DNA from: Planctomycetota bacterium
GTDB lineage: Bacteria > Planctomycetota > Phycisphaerae > Sedimentisphaerales > Anaerohalosphaeraceae
Length of the DNA stretch: 64,000 bases
Direction of reading: 5' to 3'
NCBI GenBank assembly: GCA_019456225.1
Contig: VRUI01000003.1
Location: 1-64,000 of the forward strand
Under the pieces are notes generated by a model. The model did no database searches. It worked only from the letters and a program-made list of their open reading frames with translations, and was not told the origin of the DNA. This document shows positions 54,542-63,912 of this stretch, piece by piece; position 1 is the first letter of the stretch, and the number at the start of each line of letters is the position of its first letter. The position numbers and the translations under genes are program-made.

Positions 54542-57500
54542 ATGAATATAAATTCTCAAAAAAATGGTTCAGTAATGGTTGTTGGCGGCGGTATTGCCGG
54601 CATTCAATCAGCCCTTGACCTTGCCGATTCCGGTTATAAAGTTTATCTTGTAGAGTCAAGCACGGCTATCGGCGGCAGGATGGCCCAGCTCGACAAGACT
54701 TTCCCGACGAACGATTGTGCGATGTGTACCATTTCGCCGCGTCTTGTCGCTGCCGGAACCCATCGCAATATCGAGATCATTACAAATGCCCAGCTCACAA
54801 AGCTGGAAGGTCCCGCAGGTAATTTCAATGCTACTGTCACGGTCAGCCCGAATTTTGTCGACCAGGAAAAGTGTACCGGCTGCGGTGAGTGCGCCCAGAG
54901 TTGCCCCGTCAAAATTGATGACGAGTACAACCAGAACCTTTCCGCCCGCAAGGCGATCTTCAAGAAATATCCCCAGGCCGTCCCTAACAAGTTTTCCATG
55001 AGCCGCCTTGGCGTTGCTCCGTGTTATGATTCCTGCCCGATACATGGAAATCCCAGCGGCTATGTTGCTCTTGCCGCTGAGGGTAAGTTCCAGGAGGCTT
55101 ATGAGTCTGCCACTGAAAAGAATCCGTTCCCATCGATCTGCGGCAGAATATGCGAGCACCCATGTGAGCAGGATTGCAACCGCGATAACCTCGATACCCC
55201 AGTTTCCATAGCATACATAAAGAGATACCTCGCAGACTGGAACGTCGACAACGGCGTAAAACTCACTGCTGAAGAGAAACTCGCCTCGATAGAAGAAAAC
55301 GGCAAGAAGATAGCAATAGTAGGCGCAGGCCCCGCCGGCTTGTCTGCCGCTCTGGAACTTCGCAAACTCGGTTACGCGGTAACTATTTTCGAAAAGCACT
55401 CGGTTATGGGCGGTATGATGTCGCTTGGAGTTCCTGAATATCGTCTTCCCTCTGATGTCATAGAACGTGACATCCAGAATATCCTCGATTACGGTGTAGA
55501 GGTCCAGCTTGACACTCCAATTGACAGCGAAGAACAGATACAGGAATTTCTTGACGGAGATTTCGAGTCTGTTTTCCTTTCCGTTGGTTCCCATATTAGT
55601 GCAACGATGCACATGAAGGGCGAAGAACTTGACAAAGTTTCGCACGGCATTGATTTCCTCCGGGATGTACGCCTTGGCAAAAAAACGACGGTAGAAGGAA
55701 ATCTGATCGTTATAGGCGGCGGTAACGTTGCGATGGACTGCGCGAGAACGGCAATCAGGTTAGGAGCCGGCAAGGTTTCTCTTGTATGTCTTGAGCAGCG
55801 CGACAAGATGCCGGCTTATCCCTGGGAGGTCGAATGGGCCGTTGAAGAGGGCATTGAGATACACGCGGCCAGTGCTACTAAGAAGATACTCGATCTTGAG
55901 GGTAAATTCATTGGTCTTGAGCTCCTTGAAGTCGAGAAGATGGAATTCATCGATGGCAGACTTGATCTTAAGACGGCTTACGCTTCAGAGTCCATACTCT
56001 CCGGTCGCGAATTGATAGTAGCTATCGGCCAGAGGCCCGACCTTGAATTCCTCGACGAAGAAAGCAAAATAAATGTTACCCCGCGAGGAACCATCGCCGT
56101 TGACGAAAAGACATACATGACTTCAATGCCCGGCGTTTTTGCCGGCGGTGACGCTGTTCGCGGCGCAGCCAGCGTCGTCCAGGCAACAGCAGACGGCCAG
56201 AAGGTAGCAAAAGCGATCGACGCGTATATTAAAGGTGTAGAGTTTATTCCAGAGGTTGACGATACCCCAGTCGTCGAGATTACCGCAGCCGAACTTAAGG
56301 AACGCAAAGAAAAGAAAGTTAAGCGAACCGAGATGGGTGTTATCGATCTTGACAAGCGAATGAAAACTTTTGACGAGGTTGACATCGGCTTTACTGAAGA
56401 TCAGGTCAAGTCCGAGGCCGGCCGTTGTCTTTATTGCGCGATCTGCTGTTACTGCAAACAGTGCGAAAAAGTCTGCGATGCCGATGCTATTTGTTATGAC
56501 GAAAAGCCGAAGGATATCCCCCTTGATGTTGGAGCAGTTATTCTTGCCCCGGGGTTCGATCTTTACGATGCGACGAAGAAGGGCGAGTACGGTTATGGCC
56601 GATTCGACAATGTCGTCTCCAGCATGGACTATGAGCGGATTTTAAGTGCTTCCGGCCCTTATGAAGGGCACATACAGCGATTGGACGACGGTAAAGAACC
56701 GAAGAAAATCGCGTTTATCCAGTGCGTCGGTTCGCGTGACACGGAAAACCCATATTGCTCGTCGGTCTGCTGCATGTATGCCACCAAACAGGCGATGATT
56801 ACCAAAGAGCACCTGCCCGATGTAGAATGCAAAGTATTCGTAATGGACGTGCGGGCATTCGGTAAAGGTTTCGACGAGTATTACGAGCGTGCAAAAGACA
56901 AATACGGCGTCGAATATATTTATACGCGTCCGTCGAGCATCATGCAGGACTTTAAGACCGGCGATCTTTCCATGCAGTTTACCGCCAACGGTAAGGACTG
57001 GGTCGAGGAAGATTTCGATATGGTCGTTCTCGGTTCCGGTCTCTGCGCAAGCGAAGGTGCAAAAAAACTCGTCAAAGCTTGCGATATAGAAGTAAACGAT
57101 TATAACTTCGCGTTGTCGTCGGAGTTTACCCAGACTTTGTCATCGCGTGAGGGAGTTTATCTTGCCGGAGCCTTCGAAAGCCCCAAGGATATTCCTGAAA
57201 GTGTCACACAGGCAAGTGCCGCCGCGGCCAAGGCTATGGAACTTTTGGCCGATGTACGGGGCAGCGAAACAGCCCCCAAGACCTATCCGGACGAAAAAGA
57301 AACCGCAGGCCTCGAGCCTCGTGTCGGTGTATTCGTCTGCCATTGCGGTTCGAATATCGGCGGTGTGATCGATTGTGAAAAGATCGCAGGTATCGCCGCC
57401 CAGTTTGACAAAGTCGAGTTTGCAACAAATCTTATATATACCTGTTCGCCGGACGGTCTGTTAGCGATCAAAGAAAAGATAGAAGAGCACAACCTCAACC

Positions 57501-59002
57501 GTATCGTTGTCGCTTCATGTACACCGCGTACCCACGAGCCGCTCTTCCAGGAAACCCTCAAAGAAGCCGGCCTAAACCCATATCTGTTCGAGATGGCAAA
57601 TATCCGCGACCAATGCACCTGGGTCCACGCCAGGCTCGGCGGCATTACCGAGGACAAGGCCGTTGATCTTGTCGCAATGGCCGTCGCTCGCGCACGCGAG
57701 ATCGAGGCTCTTGCTACCCAGACTTATGTTCCAAAACGAAGCGCACTTGTTGTCGGCGGCGGTATCGCCGGTATGACAGCTGCACTTTCGATAGCCGACC
57801 AGGGGTTTGACGTCCATCTTGTAGAAAAGACCGGTTCGTTAGGCGGAAATATTGTCAAAGTCAAGAAGACCGTTGAGGGGTATGACCCGGCAGTTCTGTT
57901 AAAGAAGAACGAAAAAAAGATCGCAGAACATAAGCATATTACGGTTTACAAAAATTCAACTGTTGCCGAGTGCAAAGGTTTCTCGGGTGATTTCAAAACT
58001 AAGATCAATGTCGGTATTGATCAGCTTCTTCCCGAAACGATAGAGATCGAACATGGAGCAGCGGTTCTTGCAACCGGTGCAAGGGAATCTGAGCCAAAGG
58101 AATATCTCTACGGTGAAAATGATAAGATTCTCACCCAGCTTGCATTTGAGGACTGTATTGTTAATGACCCTGAATATGTCAAGGGTCTTAAAGAAGTTGT
58201 AATGATCCAGTGTGTAGGTTCGCGCGAACCCCAAAGACAGGCCTGCAGCAGGGTTTGCTGCACCGAAGCGGTCAAAAACGCTCTTGGCGTTAAACGCCTT
58301 AACCCGGATGCAACTGTTGCGGTCCTTTACAGGGATATGCGGACTTATGGTTTTAAGGAGAAGTATTATAACCAGGCCCGAGAGGCTGGGGTGTTGTTCT
58401 TCAGGTACGACCTTGACAATAAGCCCGTAGTTACTCAGGACGCCTCTGGAAATATTGAAGTTCGTATGAAGGATCTTAACTCGCAGCTTAAGCTCAGTTT
58501 TTCCCCCGACGTATTGGCTCTTAGTGCGGCGATGATGACTTTTGACGATATCGAAAATGTCTCGATAGCGTTCAAGGTTCCCATCAATCTTGATTGCTTC
58601 TTCCTCGAGGCACACATGAAACTGCGTCCGGTCGACTTCGCGTCTGATGGTCTTTTCCTTTGCGGCACGTGCCATAGCCCTAAGTTCATAGACGAGTCGA
58701 TAACCCAGGCACAGGCCGCTGCGGCCAAGGCTGTCAGCATACTTTCAAGCGAGCTTATGCGTATCAGCGGTGTCGTTTCCGTCGTTGATGCCGACGGATG
58801 TGCCGCCTGTCTTACCTGTGTGCGAACCTGTCCGTATGACGTGCCGAAGATAAACGAAGACGGAGTTGCAGAGATTGAAGCGGCAATGTGTCACGGCTGC
58901 GGAATATGTGCGGCAGAGTGTCCGGCAAAGGCAATACAGCTGATGCACTACAAAGACGCACAAGTAATAGCAAAAGCAAAGGCCCTGTTCCAGAAAACGT
59001 GA
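54542..59002 (+). CDS. hdrA: HdrA-type electron-bifurcating flavoprotein with nested GltD/NfnB module
   Basis: 1486 residues. N-terminal HdrA half: FAD motif GGGIAG (15-20), NDCAMC (57-62) and a [4Fe-4S] motif CTGCGECAQSCP (111-122). A complete GltD/NfnB-like unit (about 160-605) is inserted before HdrA resumes: CYDSCPIHGNPSGY, GAGPAGLSAALELRKLGYAV (261-280) and the NAD(P) site IGGGNVAMDCARTA (391-404). The second HdrA Fe-S motif CLYCAICCYCKQCEKVC starts at 629. A second HdrA-like unit follows from about 925 (VCHCG, another GGGIAG near 1072), ending in two ferredoxin clusters (about 1419-1460). It should couple NAD(P)H, ferredoxin and the partner HdrBC/MetVF. No clear ribosome site upstream. 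Confidence 0.9.
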   Translation: MNINSQKNGSVMVVGGGIAGIQSALDLADSGYKVYLVESSTAIGGRMAQLDKTFPTNDCAMCTISPRLVAAGTHRNIEIITNAQLTKLEGPAGNFNATVTVSPNFVDQEKCTGCGECAQSCPVKIDDEYNQNLSARKAIFKKYPQAVPNKFSMSRLGVAPCYDSCPIHGNPSGYVALAAEGKFQEAYESATEKNPFPSICGRICEHPCEQDCNRDNLDTPVSIAYIKRYLADWNVDNGVKLTAEEKLASIEENGKKIAIVGAGPAGLSAALELRKLGYAVTIFEKHSVMGGMMSLGVPEYRLPSDVIERDIQNILDYGVEVQLDTPIDSEEQIQEFLDGDFESVFLSVGSHISATMHMKGEELDKVSHGIDFLRDVRLGKKTTVEGNLIVIGGGNVAMDCARTAIRLGAGKVSLVCLEQRDKMPAYPWEVEWAVEEGIEIHAASATKKILDLEGKFIGLELLEVEKMEFIDGRLDLKTAYASESILSGRELIVAIGQRPDLEFLDEESKINVTPRGTIAVDEKTYMTSMPGVFAGGDAVRGAASVVQATADGQKVAKAIDAYIKGVEFIPEVDDTPVVEITAAELKERKEKKVKRTEMGVIDLDKRMKTFDEVDIGFTEDQVKSEAGRCLYCAICCYCKQCEKVCDADAICYDEKPKDIPLDVGAVILAPGFDLYDATKKGEYGYGRFDNVVSSMDYERILSASGPYEGHIQRLDDGKEPKKIAFIQCVGSRDTENPYCSSVCCMYATKQAMITKEHLPDVECKVFVMDVRAFGKGFDEYYERAKDKYGVEYIYTRPSSIMQDFKTGDLSMQFTANGKDWVEEDFDMVVLGSGLCASEGAKKLVKACDIEVNDYNFALSSEFTQTLSSREGVYLAGAFESPKDIPESVTQASAAAAKAMELLADVRGSETAPKTYPDEKETAGLEPRVGVFVCHCGSNIGGVIDCEKIAGIAAQFDKVEFATNLIYTCSPDGLLAIKEKIEEHNLNRIVVASCTPRTHEPLFQETLKEAGLNPYLFEMANIRDQCTWVHARLGGITEDKAVDLVAMAVARAREIEALATQTYVPKRSALVVGGGIAGMTAALSIADQGFDVHLVEKTGSLGGNIVKVKKTVEGYDPAVLLKKNEKKIAEHKHITVYKNSTVAECKGFSGDFKTKINVGIDQLLPETIEIEHGAAVLATGARESEPKEYLYGENDKILTQLAFEDCIVNDPEYVKGLKEVVMIQCVGSREPQRQACSRVCCTEAVKNALGVKRLNPDATVAVLYRDMRTYGFKEKYYNQAREAGVLFFRYDLDNKPVVTQDASGNIEVRMKDLNSQLKLSFSPDVLALSAAMMTFDDIENVSIAFKVPINLDCFFLEAHMKLRPVDFASDGLFLCGTCHSPKFIDESITQAQAAAAKAVSILSSELMRISGVVSVVDADGCAACLTCVRTCPYDVPKINEDGVAEIEAAMCHGCGICAAECPAKAIQLMHYKDAQVIAKAKALFQKT

Positions 59003-59058
59003 AATAATTAATTACGAATGACGAATTACCAATTTTGGATTCGCCTTCGGCGAGACTT
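59003..59058 (+). repeat. Type B variant between hdrA and mvhD
   Basis: AATTACGAATGACGAATTACC units followed by TCGCC-TTC-GGCGA (59041-59053) and an ACTTTTT tail, inside what should be one operon. Confidence 0.75.
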
Positions 59059-59075
59059 TTTAACGGTAAATAAAA

Positions 59076-59507
59076 ATGACTGAATTCGAACCTAAAATAA
59101 TTGCATTTTGTTGTAATTACTGTGCCTTCGCAGCAGCCGACCTCGCAGGCGCAATGCGATTGCAGTACCCGCATAATGTACGGATAGTAAAGCTGCCATG
59201 TACCGGCAAGGTCGATGCATTACTTCTGATGAAGGCCTTCGAAGACGGTGCCGACGCAGTTTTTGTCGCCGGATGCCTGGAAGGCCAGTGCCATTATCTC
59301 GAAGGTAATCTGCGGGCAAGGAAGCGGGTTACTTATGTCAAGCGGCTGCTCGAAGAGGTAGGCATAGAAGGCGATCGCGTTGAAATATTTAATCTTTCCT
59401 CAGCCATGGGCGGCAGGTTCGCAGAGATAGTAGAAGAGATGACAAAAAAAGCAAAAGACCTGGGCCCAACATATATCAGCAAAAAATTCCATACGGAAGC
59501 AAAATGA
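59076..59507 (+). CDS. mvhD: MvhD/FlpD-type [2Fe-2S] electron-transfer subunit
   Basis: 143 residues. FCCNYCAFAAADLAG, PCTGKVD and AGCLEGQCHYLEGN supply the conserved cysteines of the MvhD family. These small proteins link HdrA to a hydrogenase or formate dehydrogenase. No hydrogenase gene is beside it, so the donor could be the NAD(P)H module inside HdrA or an enzyme encoded elsewhere. It overlaps hdrC by 4 bp. Confidence 0.9.
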   Translation: MTEFEPKIIAFCCNYCAFAAADLAGAMRLQYPHNVRIVKLPCTGKVDALLLMKAFEDGADAVFVAGCLEGQCHYLEGNLRARKRVTYVKRLLEEVGIEGDRVEIFNLSSAMGGRFAEIVEEMTKKAKDLGPTYISKKFHTEAK

Positions 59508-60082
59508 AAATAATCGGTGAAAACGAAATAACGGTTGACGCCTCTTTCGCCAAAGAGATCCAAAAGCATTGCGGCGAAAATGTAAACTTGTGCTACCAAT
59601 GCAGAAAGTGCGCCGCCGGCTGTCCAAACCGCCAGTTCATGGATTTCACGCCAACCGAGCTAATGCGATATGTTCAGCTCGGCATGTTTGATGAAGCGTT
59701 GAAGAAAAACACCGCGTGGTTCTGCGTGTCCTGCCAGACATGCACAGCGAGATGCCCCCAGGACATCGACATTGCAAGAGTCATAGACGCGATAAGGATG
59801 ATCGCAGACGAACGCAGGCTTGTCGCGGACGCGGGCAATGTCCGGGTACTTAACCGCCTTTGGATGATAATGCTAAGATTCATGGGCAGAATGTATGAAG
59901 TAGGCCTTGTCGGTACCTTTAATATGGTAACCGGAAAACCCTTCAACGATATGGCACTAGGCAAAAAAATGATCTTAAAGGGAAAACTAAAGTTCATCCC
60001 GTCTATCAAGATGCCATTTACGATGATGAAAATGTTCTCAAGAGCAAAAAAAATAAAAGAAAGAAAAAAAGCTAATAGCTAA
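59504..60082 (+). CDS. hdrC: HdrC-type double [4Fe-4S] subunit
   Basis: 192 residues. Two clusters: CYQCRKCAAGCP (about 30-41) and CVSCQTCTARCP (about 74-85). The rest is helical, ending in a Lys-rich tail. Passes electrons from HdrA to HdrB. Starts within the mvhD stop (ATGA). Matches the soluble HdrC rather than the membrane-bound HdrE type. Confidence 0.9.
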   Translation: MKIIGENEITVDASFAKEIQKHCGENVNLCYQCRKCAAGCPNRQFMDFTPTELMRYVQLGMFDEALKKNTAWFCVSCQTCTARCPQDIDIARVIDAIRMIADERRLVADAGNVRVLNRLWMIMLRFMGRMYEVGLVGTFNMVTGKPFNDMALGKKMILKGKLKFIPSIKMPFTMMKMFSRAKKIKERKKANS

Positions 60083-60097
60083 TCGCTAAGGAATAAT

Positions 60098-60967
60098 ATG
60101 AAAATAGGTTATTATCCAGGTTGTTCGCTGCACTCTACAGGCATCGAGTACGACATCTCGACCAGGAAGGCGTGCCAGGTACTCGGGATCGAACTTGACG
60201 AGATCAAGGACTGGATATGCTGCGGTTCCTCGCCCGCTCATCATTGTGATGAGCTTTTGAGTGTCGCTCTGCCTGTAAAGAATCTCTCCCTGGCCGAAAA
60301 GGGCGGCCTCAAGGACATTTGCGCACCATGTGCTTCATGTTATTCAATGCTAAAAGACGCCCAGTTAAAAATGACCGACGACCAGACCCGCAAAGATGTC
60401 GAGGAAGTCATCGCAGCCGACGCTCCCGGCGATATAGAGGTACTCCATGCCCTGGACATGTTCGTCGACAGATGCGGATATGACGCCATCGCCGAAAAGG
60501 TCGTCAAAAAACTAGACGGCATAAATGTCGCCTGTTACTACGGCTGCCTGATGACACGCCCCCCGAAGGTCACCGGAAAAACCAACTTCGAAAATCCAAC
60601 CGCAATGGAAGAGCTCATCGAAACCCTCGGCGCAGAAACCGTCGACTGGAACCTCAAGACATTCTGCTGCGGAGCGAGTTTTGCTATAACCAATCTTGAT
60701 GTTGTTCTGGAACTAACGAAGAAAATTCTCGTCGACGCCCAGGCCTCCGGCGCAAATGCTATTGCCGTTGGGTGCCCCCTCTGCCATGCAAACCTTGACG
60801 GCAGACAGATACAGATTAACCAAAAATACGGGACAGATTTCAATATCCCGATCTTCTATTTCACAGAACTTATGGGTATAGCTTTCGGCGTCGAACCAAA
60901 AGAACTCGCCGTCGCAAAGCATATTACAGAGGTTGAAGATTTCCTGCAAGAAAGGTCGCTATTATGA
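60098..60967 (+). CDS. hdrB: HdrB-type CCG-domain subunit
   Basis: 289 residues. Two CCG domains: YPGCSLHSTG, WICCGSS and CAPCASC form the first, and CYYGC, FCCGAS and CPLCHA the second. In methanogens these hold two non-cubane [4Fe-4S] clusters that cleave CoM-S-S-CoB. Bacteria lack that disulfide, and beside MetVF the subunit probably has a different acceptor or feeds the reductase. Overlaps metV by 4 bp. Confidence 0.9.
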   Translation: MKIGYYPGCSLHSTGIEYDISTRKACQVLGIELDEIKDWICCGSSPAHHCDELLSVALPVKNLSLAEKGGLKDICAPCASCYSMLKDAQLKMTDDQTRKDVEEVIAADAPGDIEVLHALDMFVDRCGYDAIAEKVVKKLDGINVACYYGCLMTRPPKVTGKTNFENPTAMEELIETLGAETVDWNLKTFCCGASFAITNLDVVLELTKKILVDAQASGANAIAVGCPLCHANLDGRQIQINQKYGTDFNIPIFYFTELMGIAFGVEPKELAVAKHITEVEDFLQERSLL

Positions 60968-61632
60968 TAGTTGCTGACAGAAAACCCCTCGATGAGATTC
61001 TTGAATCCATCAAGGACTACAAAAAAATAATGCTCATGGCCTGCGGAGGTTGCGTTACAATATGCTTCTCCGGCGGTACCAAAGCTGCCGAGCTGCTGGC
61101 AAGCCAGATCAAAATGGCCCGCGAAAAAGACGGCGATCCGATCGAGATCATAGAATGCACCCCGGAAAGACAGTGCGAGTTCGAGTTTATCGACGTCTAT
61201 AAGGACAAGCTCAAAGACGTAGAAGCTGTCCTTTCGATAGCCTGCGGAGTAGGCGTCCAGACCATGAACGAACACTTCGAAGACTCGATCACTCTGCCCG
61301 GTCTAAATACCAAGTTTATGGGTTACCCCGTCGAGCACGCCCTCTGGGAAGAGCGATGTGCCGGTTGCGGCGATTGTGAGCTTCAGTGGACCGGAGGCAT
61401 TTGCCCGATAGCCAGATGCGCAAAAAAACTGCTGAACGGCCCATGCGGAGGCTCAAGCAACGGTGTTTGCGAGGTCGATAAGGACATTTCCTGCGTTTGG
61501 CAGGTGATATACGACCGACTGGTGAAGCTTGATAAACTTGATAATTTGACGGTTGTAAGAGAACCAAAGGACTGGCGAACCAGTACAAGTGCCGGACAAC
61601 GTAAAATAAAGTTTGAGGAGGCTATGCTATGA
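60964..61632 (+). CDS. metV: MetV, zinc/Fe-S partner of methylene-THF reductase
   Basis: 222 residues. The C-terminal Cys-rich motif CAGCGDCELQWTGGICPIARC, followed by LNGPCGGSSNGVCEV, is the MTHFR_C signature of MetV in acetogens. The N-terminal half has ACGGCVTIC. MetV binds MetF and links it to Hdr-type or ferredoxin electron carriers. Overlaps metF by 4 bp. Confidence 0.9.
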   Translation: MIVADRKPLDEILESIKDYKKIMLMACGGCVTICFSGGTKAAELLASQIKMAREKDGDPIEIIECTPERQCEFEFIDVYKDKLKDVEAVLSIACGVGVQTMNEHFEDSITLPGLNTKFMGYPVEHALWEERCAGCGDCELQWTGGICPIARCAKKLLNGPCGGSSNGVCEVDKDISCVWQVIYDRLVKLDKLDNLTVVREPKDWRTSTSAGQRKIKFEEAML

Positions 61633-62549
61633 AAGCTGGGAGCACATTAGAGAAAGTTTTAACCGCGGGCGAGTTTGCCGTCACCGCAGAACTCGGCCCC
61701 CCGGCCAACGCCAACGCAGACGCGATCAAGAAAAAAGCCAAACATTGCGCAGGTGTCGTCGATGCCGCAAATGTAACCGACAACCAGACCGCCGTCGTGC
61801 GAATGTCCTCGATCGCAGCGTCGGCCATTGCCATTCAGTCCGGCGTAGAACCCGTCGCCCAGATGGTATGTCGTGACAGAAACCGTATTGCCATGCAGAG
61901 CGATCTCCTAGGAGCAGCCGCCCTCGGCGTAAAGAATATCCTCTGCCTCGCCGGTGACCACCAGACATTCGGCAACCACCCGGGCGCAAAGGGAGTTTAC
62001 GACCTCGATTCGCTTCAGTTAGTCTCGATGGTCAAAAAAATGCGCGACGATAAAGTCTTCCTCAACGGCGAACCAATCAAAGAACATGAGCCGAAGTTCT
62101 TCATCGGAGCGGTAGAAAACCCCTTTGCCGATCCTTTCGAGTTCAGGGTGTTCCGCCTTGCCAAAAAGATAACCGCCGGAGCCGACTTCATCCAGACCCA
62201 GTGTATTTTCGATATGCCAAGATTCGAGCGATGGATGAAGCTCGTAGTAGACAGGGGCCTCCACGAAAAAACATACATAATGGGCGGCATCACGCCGGTA
62301 AGATCCCACCGCGCACTGATCTACATGAAAAACAACGTAGCCGGAATGTCCATCCCCGACGAACTGATAACCAGGATGGAAGGCGCCAAAGACCCCAAAG
62401 AAGAGGGCGTAAAGATAGCCCTGGAAACAATAGAGCAGATCAGAAACATAAAAGGAGTATCAGGCCTCCACCTGATGCCAATAGGCTGGGAAAGCATAAC
62501 AGAGACCATCCTCGAAAAGGCAGGCCTCCTCCCAAGACCAAAAGTGTAG
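61629..62549 (+). CDS. metF: 5,10-methylenetetrahydrofolate reductase MetF
   Basis: 306 residues. TIM-barrel MetF: VTAELGPP (catalytic Glu), ANVTDNQTAVVRMSS, QMVCRDRNRIAMQSDLLGAAALGVKNILCLAGDH and TQCIFDMPRFERWM. Converts methylene-THF to methyl-THF for methionine synthesis or, in acetogens, for the Wood-Ljungdahl methyl branch. The MetV/Hdr partners point to energy-linked C1 flow rather than simple methionine supply. Confidence 0.93.
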   Translation: MKAGSTLEKVLTAGEFAVTAELGPPANANADAIKKKAKHCAGVVDAANVTDNQTAVVRMSSIAASAIAIQSGVEPVAQMVCRDRNRIAMQSDLLGAAALGVKNILCLAGDHQTFGNHPGAKGVYDLDSLQLVSMVKKMRDDKVFLNGEPIKEHEPKFFIGAVENPFADPFEFRVFRLAKKITAGADFIQTQCIFDMPRFERWMKLVVDRGLHEKTYIMGGITPVRSHRALIYMKNNVAGMSIPDELITRMEGAKDPKEEGVKIALETIEQIRNIKGVSGLHLMPIGWESITETILEKAGLLPRPKV

Positions 62550-62551
62550 AA

Positions 62552-62575
62552 CAGCGTGGGCACGGCCCATCCTAC
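62552..62575. repeat. Type C palindromic repeat
   Basis: GCGTGGGCACGGCCCATCC, just after metF and before the shared terminator. Confidence 0.65.
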
Positions 62576-62580
62576 AAAAT

Positions 62581-62622
62581 AAAAAAGCAGCGTCTCATTG
62601 AATTGGAACGCTGCTTTTTTTT
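62581..62622. terminator. Bidirectional terminator between metF and folD
   Basis: AAAAAAGCAGCGT / ACGCTGCTTTTTTT with a 14-base loop. A-rich on one side and T-rich on the other, so it can serve both converging genes. Confidence 0.9.
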
Positions 62623-62644
62623 ATATTTTGCAAATCTTATAGGT

Positions 62645-63526
62645 TTACTTATTTGCTTTAACTGCTGACTCAACAGTATTAAACAGCAGCATAGTAATAG
62701 TCATAGGACCAACGCCGCCGGGAACCGGTGTGATAAGGCTGGCTTTTTCTTTTACTGCCTCAAAGTCCACATCGCCGACAAGCCGGTAGCCTCTCTTTTT
62801 CGTCGCGTCTTCAACACGGTTAACGCCTACGTCGATAACAACCGCACCGTCTTTGACCATATCAGCGGTAACAGTATTCGGCCATCCGGTCGCCGCGATA
62901 ATAATATCGGCGCGTTTTACATGCTCAGCGGTGTCCTTCGTCCGCGTGTGGCATACCGTCACAGTAGCATTACCCTTAGGGCTCTTCTGCATGAGCATCA
63001 TAGCGACGGGTTTCCCGACGATGTTGCTTCTGCCGAGTACCACAACTTCAGCGCCTTCGATCTTTACGTCATTTCGAAGCAGCAGTTGAATAATACCATG
63101 CGGTGTGCAAGGCAGGAACGCTTCTTCGCCAACGCACATTTTGCCAACGTTAATCGGATGGAATCCGTCGACGTCTTTATCCGGATCTATCCCAAGAAGA
63201 ACCTGGCTTTCGTCGAGGTGTTTAGGAAGCGGCAACTGAACAAGAATACCGTTGATCTTAGGGTCCTTGTTAAGCTTGTCGATCAGAGCCATCAAATCTT
63301 CCTGGCTGGTATCGGCGTCAAGACGGTTGTCATCTGAAAATATCCCGATCTCTTCGCACGCTCTCTCTTTGGCGGTTACATAAGACTTAGACGCCGGATC
63401 CTCGCCAACCAGTACAACGGCCAAACCCGGGACGATCCCTTCTTCCTTAAGTTTTGCGACTTTTACCTTCAATTCGGCCCGCATATCGGCTGCGACCTGT
63501 TTTCCATCAATTATCTTTGCTGCCAT
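62645..63526 (-). CDS. folD: Methylene-THF dehydrogenase/cyclohydrolase FolD
   Basis: 293 residues. YVTAKERACEEIGI (catalytic Lys), VQLPLPKHLDES, DVDGFHPINVG, GRSNIVGKPVAMML and PVPGGVGPMT are all intact. Interconverts methylene-, methenyl- and formyl-THF with NADP, providing the substrate of MetF across the shared terminator. ATG 63526 is preceded by AGGAGC. Confidence 0.95.
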   Translation of the reverse strand: MAAKIIDGKQVAADMRAELKVKVAKLKEEGIVPGLAVVLVGEDPASKSYVTAKERACEEIGIFSDDNRLDADTSQEDLMALIDKLNKDPKINGILVQLPLPKHLDESQVLLGIDPDKDVDGFHPINVGKMCVGEEAFLPCTPHGIIQLLLRNDVKIEGAEVVVLGRSNIVGKPVAMMLMQKSPKGNATVTVCHTRTKDTAEHVKRADIIIAATGWPNTVTADMVKDGAVVIDVGVNRVEDATKKRGYRLVGDVDFEAVKEKASLITPVPGGVGPMTITMLLFNTVESAVKANK

Positions 63527-63772
63527 ATCATATTGCTCCTGAAAAAAAATTACTAAAATTTAACTTTATACAAAAATTTTTTACCATTATAATACATTAA
63601 AATATTCATTAATCCAGCATTATTCAGCTTATTTTTGTCAGATTATCAGACTTCGGTGTCACGGCCTATATTTCCGGGATCGAAGGGGTGTATAGGGCGT
63701 AAGTAACGTAGCAGTAACCAGTTACATGTCATAATGTAAGCGGGATTGTGATGCTGTAACACTTGAAATATA

Positions 63773-63801
63773 TTGACTTTTGTGGCTGATTTTGCTATAA
63801 T
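63773..63801 (+). promoter_or_regulatory. Near-consensus sigma-70 promoter
   Basis: TTGACT (63773-63778), a 17-bp spacer and a perfect TATAAT (63796-63801). The transcript would have a leader of about 125 nt. Confidence 0.85.
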
Positions 63802-63875
63802 TGAAGTGTGTTTCACGACAGGCCGCGTCTATTTTTAGCGGTCTTTTTATAAAATTAATAATTAATATCAAACAT

Positions 63876-63912
63876 AAAAAACGTAACGTTTTTAGTGCTT
63901 CGTGGCACTAAA
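63876..63912 (+). promoter_or_regulatory. Leader inverted repeats ahead of the sigma-factor gene
   Basis: AAAAACGT/AACGTTTTT (about 63876-63892) is next to a hairpin TTTAGTGC-TTCGTG-GCACTAAA (63891-63912). The second ends about 20 nt before the start codon, so it could affect translation. Confidence 0.5.
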
